A stretch of DNA of 64,000 bases. Source: Cercospora beticola. Taxonomy: Eukaryota; Ascomycota; Dothideomycetes; Mycosphaerellales; Mycosphaerellaceae. Shown here piece after piece: positions 24,690 to 34,182 of this stretch; positions within the stretch are counted from its first letter, which is position 1, and each line of letters begins with the position of its first letter. The stretch spans positions 1-64,000 of the forward strand of contig NC_088937.1 of the NCBI RefSeq assembly GCF_033473495.1. The letters are read 5' to 3'. Below the pieces are notes generated by a model, which was not told the origin of the DNA, ran no database searches, and saw nothing but the letters and a program-made list of their open reading frames with translations. The position numbers were made by a program, and so were the translations under genes.

Positions 24690-24960
24690 GTAGGCGATAT
24701 ATAATATATAATATATAATATATAGTATATAAAGTAGTAATATAATAAGTAGTATATAATAAGTAGCGTACGATAAGTAGAAATATAATAAGTAGGAATA
24801 TAATAAGTAGCGTATAACGAGTAGTAATACGATAAGTAGTATACGATAAGTAGTAATATAATAAGTAGTAATATAATAAATAGCGTATAATAAGTAGAAA
24901 TATAATAAGTAGCGTACGATAAGTAGTATAGATAGGTATAAACGTATAATATATAATAAC
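24690..24960. repeat. Expanded short tandem repeat (AATATAATAAGTAG-like), copy 2
   Basis: Units such as AGTAATATAATAAGTAG and GTAGCGTACGATAAGTAG repeat irregularly. It sits where copy 1 has its AGTAGTATACGACG array, but is longer. Confidence 0.75.
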
Positions 24961-25137
24961 GATACTCCTAGAACTAAAAGATAAGTAGTAGATTATAATA
25001 ATATAATAGAGTTAATATAGCTAATTAAGCTAAGTAGCGAGATACTATATAGTAAGGTATTACTTAGAGCTAAAGGAAGCGCTACTTCTATCTAACTCTA
25101 AGTATCGAGATCTTACTACTTAGATTCTAAATATAAA

Positions 25138-25669
25138 GAATAGACTTTTAAGATATACTATATAGAAGCTTAATAGTATATTATTTAGATCTCTAGAAGT
25201 ATCGAACTAGTATATTCTATTTAAATAATTCTATATATATAGCTTTACGATTAGTAGCTATATAAAGCTACTTCGATATTATTATTTATAAGAACTAAAA
25301 TATTCTATAAAGCTTAAAGCCTATTCTCGACTTATAGTATAAAGAAGAACTAACTTTTTCGATCGTTATATTCTTAGTAATATAGTAAATAGCTTATATT
25401 TATAAATACTTAACTATAAGCTAGTAAAGTCTTTATATATTAAGTATATTTAGTAGTAAGCCTTACTAATCTAATATAAGCGAATCTAATAACTCGAGTA
25501 ATTATAAATCTAAACTTACTACTATAGAGCTTCGGTTCTTAACTTAAAAGGTAGCTACTACTTTATTAAATACTTTTATAAATAGATTTAGGTATAATTA
25601 GCGTTATTAGTTAGTATAGTATAATATAATAAGAGAGTAATAAATAGTATATTATATACTCTTATTAAA
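25138..25669. other. RIP-mutated spacer, no gene seen
   Basis: AT-rich DNA between the end of tandem unit 2 and the LINE. No palindrome copy, no readable protein motif and no terminal repeat were found. Confidence 0.55.
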
Positions 25670-25707
25670 AAATAAATACGCTCTAGTAGGCGACGACGAC
25701 GACGGCG

Positions 25708-25725
25708 GGAGGCCTCGAGGCCTCC
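25708..25725. repeat. Perfect 18 bp GC-rich palindrome in the LINE leader
   Basis: GGAGGCCTCGAGGCCTCC is its own reverse complement. It lies in a short CpG-rich island (25,680-25,735, including GCGACGACGACGACGG) that contrasts with the AT-rich surroundings. It contains no CpA, so RIP had little to act on. Confidence 0.85.
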
Positions 25726-26099
25726 TAATACGCGATAATACTCTCCGACCGATACTATAACGCTACGAGTAGAGAAGAGAGCCTAGAAGGAGGAAGTTAC
25801 GACTCTAACTCCTAGGTAGCCTAAATCTACCTATAACTACCTCTCTCTAGCTAATAAGGCTAGAAAATAACTACTAATACTAATACTCTAAAACTAATAA
25901 TCTAAAAGAATCTAAAAATACTTATAGAATAGATCTAGAGTTACCTCGATATCTAGATAACTCTTTCTTTCTTTCTAACTCTTCTTCTTCTCTAATAGGC
26001 CTAATAGGCTCTCCTCTACCTCGCCCTCCGCTAGGAAGAGTCCTAGACTCTTTAAGCTATCTAGAAAACCCTCTAGAGCTGCCTAATACCTACTACTAC

Positions 26100-27060
26100 T
26101 ACCTCTAAAATATAGGCCTAGATAGCCTAAATTAGATATATAATACTAAGGCTCTAGCTTTAGGTATCTATAACTATCTTAGTAAGAATAGGAAACTAAG
26201 AAGAAAGAGAGATAGTAAAGAAGATAAGCTATAAAGAGCTTAGAAGGAAACTAGGAGTATAGTAGTTTAAGGCTATATAAAAGCTCCTAAGTAGAGACCT
26301 TAAAGTTATTCTCTATAGAGAAGGAGAGAAAAGTAGACTAGAGAAGGACTAGTTTTAGCTTAAGGCTATATACCTAGAGGCCTAGGTAGAGATACTAAGT
26401 ACCTAGGTAATTATATATAGTATTAGGATATCCTAGAAGCTAGAGGATATAAATAGCTAGGTCTAACTCGACTAAGATAACCTTATCTAGTTCCTAGAGA
26501 AGCTTAAAATTAGGAAGGCCTTTTAGCTTAAGAATTAGAAAGTAAGGGAAGAGACTAACTTCTTATTAGTAGTTATAGTAGTATAGGATAGATAAACTAT
26601 AAAGGAAATATATAGGAGAGGTATTACTATTAGGTTAATATAGTATATAGTAGAACTATACTACCTATAGTAGAGGATTATATAATACTTTAAGTATAAT
26701 AGCTTTAGGTATATTACTACCTACTATAAGGCTATAGAAGATATATATAGAAACTATATAGAGAAGTATAGGATAGATAGCTATAAGGAGAAGAAAATTA
26801 AATACTATAACTATAAGGGAGACTATAAAGTATACTCTCTCTAATATAGCTATAAAGCTACTATAAAGGCTAAAGCAAAAGTATTCTTAGAGTAGTTTAA
26901 AAAGTAATAGAAGATAGCCTTAGGCCTAATATAAGGAGATAGTAATATAGAACCTCTAATTCTTAAGAGGAAAGCCCTACTAGCTAAGCCTCTATAGAGA
27001 GATATTAGATATAAAGGTAGGCCTCTAGGTACTATAGTAGTAGTAATAGCTAGTAGAAGG
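26100..27060 (+). pseudogene. LINE ORF1 (gag-like, zinc-knuckle) remnant
   Basis: Around 26,685-26,760 and 26,800-26,850 the plus strand gives Y-F-K-Y-N-S-F-R-Y-I and Y-Y-N-Y-K-G-D-Y-K-V. Reversing TGT-to-TAT changes yields C..C....H zinc-knuckle spacing, as in Tad1-type ORF1 proteins that bind element RNA. KATIKAKAKVFLEQFKK follows. The short minus-strand ORF that can be called at 26,850-27,071 is an accidental opposite-strand reading. Confidence 0.7.
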
Positions 27061-27199
27061 TAAGCAAGCAAGCTCTATTTCTCTTTTATATAGGAGAATA
27101 AGGATACCTAAGAGGTAATAAGTACCTACTAGGAAGATATAGATATTAACTTAATTAAGCTTCTCTTCTAAGAATTCTATAAATCCTATAAGTAGCTAA

Positions 27200-30100
27200 A
27201 CTCTAATAATCTACTAATATAATATTAATAGGTTAAATACTACCTAAACTCTACTACTAGATAGCTAAGCTATAGAAGAGGCTATAGTAATAGTACTATA
27301 AGAACTATAGCTTAATACTATAAATAGTAGAACTAAGGCTAAGAAAGGATACTCTATAGTCCTCCTACTCTAGTAGAACCTAAGAGTAGTAATACTTATA
27401 TCCGATAAAGTTAAAACTAATAGCTAGAAACTACTTTTCTATAATATAGGTAACTTAGTAACTATCTAAGTCTAGACGCCTATAGGAACTATCTCTATCT
27501 ATAACTACTATAACTTCTTAGAGCTAATAAGCTATAGATAAGAAGGGACTATCTCTATACTCTAAGAAGTACTATTATAAACTCTAGAGGATATAAAAGT
27601 AAGCTATATAGTAGTAGGAGACTTTAACTTCTACTATCTAAAATAGAGAGGAAATATAACTTAAACCTAATATACTATAGTAGATAAGCTTATTAAAACA
27701 ATTATAGAGGCCTAACTATAGCTAGCTCTAGAGCTAGGAATAATTATATAGGAAAGATATATAGCTAGCTACTAAATACTAGACCTAGTCTTTATTAGCC
27801 TCTCTTTCTAAAACCTAATCTAAGAATATAAAGCTCTTCTAGAAGAGATATATAGCTCTAACTATATCCCTCTTAGAATAACTCTCTATATTAACCTCTA
27901 AGAGCTAAGAGGAAGAAGCTAGAGAAAGTAGTAGAAAGCTACTAACTAGAATAGAATCTAGGACCTTATAGTCTAAGATACTAACTAACTTAACTAACTC
28001 CTACTTAATATAAGAGAATACCTAGATATACTAGCCTATAGAATATAATCCTCTATCTAGAGGATTATAGAGGAGATAGTTCTAATAGCTAGACTATTAA
28101 GCTATATAAAGATAGTATAGATCTAGGAATATAAGGAGGCTATAAAGCTAGTAAGAAGAAGGAGAAGAGAATAGAGGAACTATAAGATAGAATAGAGCTA
28201 TAAGCTATACCTTAAGGTATTATATATAAGAAGTAAGGCTATAAGGAGAGAGCAGAACCTAGCTTAGAGGAGACTAATAAAAGAAGTTATAGAGGACTCT
28301 AAGAAAATCTAGAAAATAGCTAAATAGGCTAGAAAGGGAGCTAACTAAGAGTACTAGCTACTATACTTCCTAAGCCTAGCCGATATAGAGTATAATAGAG
28401 ATACTAATAAGAGGAAAGCTATAATCCTAGTAAGATACTTCTTCCTAGACCTAAGAGAGGTAGACTTAAGTAATATCTAATATATCTAACTACTACTTTA
28501 ATTCTAGATAGAAGTTAAAGTTTAACTAAAGAAAGTAGAAGAAGTCCTTAGGAAACTACCTAGTAATAAGGCTCTAGGACCTAACTAAATACTAAACTTC
28601 CTACTAAAAGAGTATAAGGAATAACTTTCTCTAATCCTAGCTAAACTTTTTACTATATACCTAAAGCTAGTATACTACTCTAAAGTCTTTAAGTACTCTA
28701 TAATAGTAGTACTTAGAAAACTATAGAAGCTAGACTACTTAAAGCTAGGAGTATATAGACCTATTACTCTACTTAATATAATAGTAAAGGTCCTAGAAGC
28801 TATAGTTACTAAAAGGATATCTAAGAAGACTAAAGAAAGGAAGCTTCTTCTAGAAGAATAAATAGGTACTAGGCCTAGTAGGTCTACTACCTTAGTATTA
28901 GACCTTATTACTAAGTAAGTAAAAACTATCTAGGAAACTAAGCTAGAAGCTATAGTATCTATACTCTACTTCGATATCTTAGAGGTATTTAATAAGGTCT
29001 CCTACTAGAGGCTACTTTATAATATTAGAATAAAAGGCTTCCTAGACTATACTATTAGCTTTATCTAATTATTCCTCTAAGATAGAACTACCTACCTAAG
29101 ACTTAGAGACTTTATAGACTAACTAAGGCTCTAAAATATAGGAATTCCCTAAGGCTCTACTCTATTCCTAATCCTCTTCCTTTTCTTTACTTCTACTCTA
29201 CTCCTAATACTCTATAAAGAGACTACCTTAGTAATAGGATTTATAGATAACTCTAATATCCTTATATATAGTATATTAATAGAGGATAACTATAGATAAC
29301 TTAAGATAGCCTACTAGAAATATAAAGAATAGGTAAGGAGATATAGAGTAGAATTTATACTATAGAAATATTAGCTAATCTACTTTACTAGAAGTAGGAA
29401 GTATAACCTTAAGGCTATAGTCTAAATCTAGAGATTTAATAGAGAACTACTACTATTACTTAGACTCCTCGGAGTATAGGTAGATACTAAACTTAAATAG
29501 AGCCTATATATTAAATAAGTAGTAGAAAAGGGAGCCTACTAAATATAATTACTTTAGAAACTATATAAGTCTATATAGGGAGTATTCTTCTAAAAAGTAA
29601 GGTACCTCTATATAGTAGTAGTAAGACTAGCTATTACTTTTAGCTACTAAGTCTAGTCTAACCTAGAGAGTATATAAAGCTACTATAGGAACCTTACTAA
29701 ACCTATTAAGAAGATCTAGAGAGAGGCTCTAAGGAATATTATAGGAGTATATAAGTTAGTTATAACTATAGTCCTAGAGAGAGAAGCAAATATTACTCCT
29801 CTCTATTTATATACCTAGGACCTAGCTAGGTAAGTATCTAAAAAGTAAGATACCTAACCTATATACTAGTATATTAAAAATAGGTATAGGGAGATCTAAA
29901 GATAAGTATAAGTAGGAAAGAGAGCTAGGTAACCTATACTACTAACTTAAACTAGATAGAAGGAAATCCTCTAGATAGTATAAGGCTAAGAAATAACGAT
30001 ATAAGTATACCTAGGTAGTAAGGTATAGTAGGCTAAATACTAGTAGAATAGAAAGTAGGAAAGAAATAAGAAAGAGAGAAGAGTAAGAGTAGAAGAGGAA

Positions 30101-30450
30101 TAACTACTAGTATAGAAAACTACTATCTTCTCTACTATTAAACTAACTCTATATAAAGGACTTACTAGACTAGAGAGTATAATAGTTATACTCTTAAGGA
30201 TAGAGTATATTAGGATAAGATAATACTTTACTAGAAGGAGAGTCCTAGGTTTTATACTAGACTACGAATATAGATAGAGTTATAAGATACTAAAATATAT
30301 ATATATATTCTATCTAAAATAGAACGAGAGAAAATACTAGCTATTCTAGATAGAAGTATCTATAAACTAGAAGGATCTAGCTAATATAAAGAGAGAGCTA
30401 TATATAATAGTAAGGTAGCTTATCTAAAAAGAGGTCCTAGACTAATTCTT
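27200..30450 (+). pseudogene. LINE ORF2 (endonuclease-reverse transcriptase) remnant
   Basis: Seen on the plus strand: VVGDFNFYYLK*RG at about 27,610-27,655, the apurinic-type endonuclease box (family GDFN.HHP.WG). FNKVSYQRLLYNIRIKGF lies near 28,990-29,045. GIPQGSTLFLILF at about 29,140-29,180 is an almost unmutated RT motif. GFIDNSNILIYS near 29,240-29,275 is the decayed F.DD catalytic box. A C-terminal block FTRRRVLGF...YKILKYIYIY at about 30,220-30,310 corresponds to the cysteine/histidine finger of Tad1 elements. Confidence 0.85.
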
Positions 30451-30690
30451 ACTTATAAGAGAAGAGATATAGGAGAAAAAGAAGAGAGAGAAGAGGAAGA
30501 ATAGAGCCTAGTAAGAGAAGGACTTACTAGATACCTAGTATTATCCGAAGGAAAATAGAAGCGAAGGAAGTAGCTATATAGGCTATAAATAAAGAGATAT
30601 ATAAGAGTTTTTCGAAGGCTTTTCCCTTAACCGAAACCTATAGAGCGTACTACTTACTCTAGTTAAAAGAGGTAGACCGGCGTATAAGAA

Positions 30691-31090
30691 TTATCTATCT
30701 ATCTAATAAATAGTATTTATATAATATTCTCTATAAGTAGCTATAAAGAAGTTAATAGATCTATAGACTTTATAATTAGAAAGTCGTCCCTTTTCTAATA
30801 ACTAGTATAGTATAATTTAGGCTATAGATACCTAGCTAAGTAGTATTTATCGTTAGCTAGATCTTATAGAGACGCTATCCGATAGCTCTAGTATTATATT
30901 TAACGCGCTATACTTCCTACGACCGCCTATTAACTAGAGTATAGAGCAGTTCAAATCGTAGACTATCGATCTATCTAGTATTAGTCGACTAAGCAACTTG
31001 TTCTTATAGAATAATATCGTCTACCTACTATAGCGCGCCTTTCGGCTATACTCGAATCTATTCCCTGCCTCGTTCTTAAGTATTACGCGA
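30691..31090. other. Edge of the RIP-mutated domain
   Basis: No gene is visible. CpA and TpG stay absent to about 30,940, appear sporadically to 31,080 (for example GAGCAGTTCAAATCG, AAGCAACTTG) and are normal from 31,095 onward (CCACGCAGCACGCACCTGCAG). The transition takes about 150 bp. Confidence 0.75.
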
Positions 31091-31941
31091 GCCTATAAGC
31101 CACGCAGCACGCACCTGCAGACCCGCTCGCCTCGAAAACTACGAATGGAATTTCGTTGTCCTCTTCGAGCACACACGCCACACTAGACTCGTCAGGAGGG
31201 CAGGCTGATGCGCCAAACCCTCAATCGACCAAGCAGCAGACTGACTGCTTCACGTATACTCATCACGTCGCAAAGCCACACCAGCTCGGCCACGTTCACT
31301 TCTGCATGAAGGCCATGGTTCCCGAAACGCGGTGCCAATCCATGAGGAAGAAGTGCACAACACCAGAGACTTCTTCCTCGTGTTGAGAACTGCATACATC
31401 TGAGGTCGGCGGTAGCTGCAGGCGATGGTCTGTGGTTGGCGCTACGATCATTGCAAGTTCTCCCAGGGGAAGAGGAAACTGCAATTCTGGTCTGCGAGTA
31501 AGTTTCGACCGACTCACTCTCTCCAACTCGAGTTCGCTGTGTACAGATAGAATGGCATTGGCGCCGTCGAACCAGGTTTTCCTCAGGGTGTCAAACATCG
31601 ATTACCACTTTGGTCCGAGAATGAGGACACCATCTTCTCTAGGAGGAACGCCTGGCGAGCACACTGGGGTCATATCGTTTTCAAGGATACTCTTCGCTCT
31701 CCTGCGGTTTGAGCGTTTCGAGGCGACCTTCGCAAGTATAAGGCATGGAACTATCGGTAGCGCAACACATAGTAATAGAGTTCTGTGTGCCGTCGTCCAT
31801 TCCCTATGTTGAACTCAAGCAACGATCATGTCGTAAATTCCAGCTTCCCATGATACTGTCTTCAAAACACAGCACGCTTGTCCTCTCCAACCCTGTACAG
31901 CACTCGCTGAGCTGCTGAAACACCAGATGCAAACCCAATTC
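31091..31941. other. Gene-poor spacer just inside the RIP edge
   Basis: Base composition is normal here. Several short overlapping ORFs exist on both strands, the longest 126 codons (31,432-31,812, plus), but none has domain character or convincing splice structure. I regard them as chance. Confidence 0.5.
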
Positions 31942-33219
31942 TTAGACAGACGGCCCGTTCGTATCTACTAATCCCATGTCACGCAGATGATGCTCCTCAT
32001 GGGCAACATAACTATCGTCGTGCCAGTCGTAACCATCCCGAGCATTGTCAGACTCCCATAGTCTGTCCGCTGCGTTCGGACCAAAGGCCCAGAAGTAACG
32101 ATCGCCATTCTCGAACGGACCGCTCATATGCTCGCTTCGCCTGACCATGTTCCTCTCCCGCAGGAGGCGAACTGATACATGAACTCTTTCAGTATCTCGT
32201 TGCCCAGGCTGACGTTTCTTCGAGCCCAACGGCTTCCACATCCAAGTGCGTGAATTGGTTACAGCTGCAGTCACGGAATTTGCTCGGATCATTTGGCTCA
32301 ACTTCCCGTTATCGAATAGAATGTCCAACTCTGGGTCATCTTCCATCATTGAGATCATCCATACAAGTGCGAGGTTGGACAGGAACCTGTTATCTCCTCC
32401 TCCAACGTCGCTGTGAGAACCACGGAACCAGTATTGCCTGACCTTTTGGCGCGCGGCCACACCCGGCATGGGATCCTCCCAGAGATTGACGGGAAAGAGT
32501 GAACGGTCTTCGTCGAGTGCCATTGCGTGATAAGCTTTAAGCACATTTCCAAGGCGCTTTCTGGCGAATCCGAGCTTTTTGTTCGGATTTCGATCTACGG
32601 GGTTGGGTACACCCATAGTCCCGACGGTGTCGAAAACGGCACATGTATGGATCCACCTTGGACCTGTAAGACACTGGCTATACTGTGCTCGTAGCGCGGA
32701 CACATCATTGTCTGCGCTTCTGTCGTTCTCTTTCTCGCGGCTAGAGATCCATTGTTCGAAGATCATCTCTATATACTCCATATAACGCATATGCAGGAAA
32801 CCAAGGTCGCTGATCAGAAGCGCAAGCACACGAGCAGCATGTGCACCTCTGGAGAAACCTGCTAGGATGATCTTGTCTCTGTCATTCAATTCATGATCAC
32901 ACAGCCAGCGATAGGCGTCTTTGATGGTATTTTTGATGCCTTCATTCAATCAGTGAACTATAGCCCGTGCAGCAAAATTTAATGCTGACATACCGGCTCC
33001 AAGCATAGCCTCCTTGTTGTCCTCGCGGTCGGCACCACCAGTGCCAACGCCTGGAAGATAAAGCTTGTGGACCGGAACACCATCCTCCGTATTTCTCTTC
33101 ACTAGTTGATGAAGCCATTGTATATTGGTAGCAGAGGATAGGGCGCGACCAGACCTGTCCCTGTGGTCGAGTGTGCCATCCAAGCTAACGAAATAGTATC
33201 TGGGCCGCATGGCGGACAT
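31942..33219 (-). CDS. DUF2235 alpha/beta-hydrolase-like protein
   Basis: The gene has two exons (33,219-32,994 and 32,939-31,942) joined across a 54 nt intron with GTATGT donor, CTGAT branch-like site and AAG acceptor, giving 407 residues. Without splicing the frame meets TGA at 32,950; with it the joint reads GAG-IKNTIKDAYRWL, matching the DUF2235 pattern GAGI...I..AYRFL. The nucleophile elbow GFSRGAHAAR is at about 103-112 (Ser105), and the N-terminus carries the family's DGT motif (SLDGTLDH) and TN. DUF2235 proteins are predicted serine hydrolases/lipases related to Tle1-type phospholipases; fungal members have no settled role. There is no signal peptide. It is the first intact gene inside the RIP edge. 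Confidence 0.87.
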
Positions 33220-33634
33220 GATCGCGACGTTGCAAGTAAGAGCAAAATGGAAGCTGGGTCGAAGAGACTTATGAGCTGTGGGTAAGAGTTTCCAGCGAGT
33301 CTACGCGAGACCAGCTTGACCCAATCCTGCTCTCCGAGCTGTGAGCCACGCAGGATTCAGGCAACTTGATGTTCAGTGCAGGGATGCAAGGTGCTTTGCC
33401 CAATGCGAGCACACCACGTCTTGCGAGGCTGATCTTGGAGGAAGCATTTGCATGCTCCTCTTGTATATCTGCATGCTACGCAAATTGACATGCACGCTGC
33501 ATGAACAGGTGTTCGCTGGGATAACAGAGCGATAGGACTGGGCTTGAGCAACATGATTTCCGCTTTGTTATACAATGACTGTGGAACTTCCGAAGCCTCT
33601 ACGAGTGCATGTCCTGTACGTGTGGTGCCAACGT
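33220..33634. other. Intergenic region, DUF2235 promoter and 3' side of the Hce2 gene
   Basis: 415 bases between two minus-strand genes. It holds the presumed promoter of the hydrolase gene. I see no additional gene. Confidence 0.5.
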
Positions 33635-34182
33635 CTAGTTCGATGGGTTGTAGCTAGAAGCAGCAATGACCCATTCGACTCTAACCTGAGAGCCACCCGA
33701 TGGAGTGTTGCAGTCAACCTCACCCTCCGCAGACACGACCTGGCCGAACTGACCCTTGCAAGAGACTTGGCCGCTCTGCTGGAAGTTGTTGACAGAGTCG
33801 TTCACCAGGTCGGCCAAGTCGGCACCACCAACCAATCCGTCCTTAGAACCAGCGATGACACGAACGCTGAAAGCACCTGCAATGTTTCGTTAGCTACTAC
33901 TCACGTTCAACAGATGAGATCGCAATGCTTACATGTTCCCTGTGTTGACAGACGAGCCCAGCTCTTTGACACCGACCACGTCTGGCTCGTGTCAAGGCCC
34001 GCAACGAGATCCGTGCAATCTTTAGCGTTTGCTTGTGGAATGTCGAGGTCTGCTCCGTTGTTGAAGGTCGACGCATCGCACATGTTGGATCCGGCAGAGT
34101 TGCCAGCGTTTTGTGGGAGAGCAATAGCTGATGCAGAGGCGGCGCAAAGCGCAACTGCGGCGGTAGCGACTTTGAAAAGCAT
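33635..34182 (-). CDS. Hce2/Ecp2-like small secreted protein
   Basis: Two exons (34,182-33,933 and 33,876-33,635) flank a 56 nt GTAAGC...TTGCAG intron, giving 163 residues. The start at 34,182 puts a hydrophobic signal peptide at residues 1-19; an upstream in-frame ATG (34,245) would bury it. The mature part has cysteines at 35, 56, 84, 123 and 139, with a D-A-S-T-F motif after the first and T-C-A-F at the third, matching the Hce2 domain (homologues of the Cladosporium fulvum Ecp2 effector). Family members are secreted; some act in plant infection and many are simply expanded secreted proteins. The role here is inference. It sits 2.5 kb from the RIP-mutated block. Confidence 0.85.

Larger units (their letters stand above)
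18589..25137. repeat. Tandem duplication, copy 2 (with LINE insertion)
   Basis: Second copy of the 13,430-18,588 unit, longer because of a 1.23 kb LINE fragment (20,230-21,460) and an expanded short tandem repeat near its end. Aligned against copy 1, it carries many additional CpG-to-TpA and other C-to-T/G-to-A changes (for example AAGCGACC becomes AAGTAACC, ATAACCGAAG becomes ATAACTAAAG). Confidence 0.9.
25670..30690 (+). mobile_element. Tad1-like LINE (non-LTR retrotransposon), RIP-inactivated
   Basis: About 5 kb on the plus strand with a gag-like ORF1, then endonuclease, reverse transcriptase and a C-terminal cysteine-rich tail, and no LTRs. This is the layout of the fungal Tad1 clade. 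The 3' end near 30,690 (CGTATAAGAATTAT) is fixed by its match to the truncated copy at 20,230. The 5' end is uncertain (25,670-25,900). I could not identify a target-site duplication. All frames carry TAG/TAA. Confidence 0.85.

Noticed and set aside
13430..25137. LTR retrotransposon with very long terminal repeats
   Set aside because: The repeated 5.1 kb units abut directly with no internal region between them and carry gene-like content (dynamin GTPase), so a tandem duplication is the better reading.
26850..27071. Minus-strand 73-codon ORF
   Set aside because: It is the only callable ORF in the RIP block and lies opposite the LINE ORF1 zinc-knuckle region; it starts at a chance ATG/alternative start and has no domain.
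446..30690. Stop-codon reassignment (TAG/TAA read as Gln/Trp)
   Set aside because: Long frames broken only by TAG/TAA invite this idea, but genes from 31 kb on use TAG and TAA as normal terminators, and the pattern follows exactly from CpA-to-TpA mutation of TGG, CAG and CAA.
168..31090. Regional centromere
   Set aside because: AT-rich and gene-free, but it abuts the telomere and resolves into transposons and decayed genes, so RIP explains it.
31156..31812. Short ORFs (76-126 codons) inside the RIP edge
   Set aside because: They overlap in several frames on both strands and lack domains, signal peptides and splice signals.
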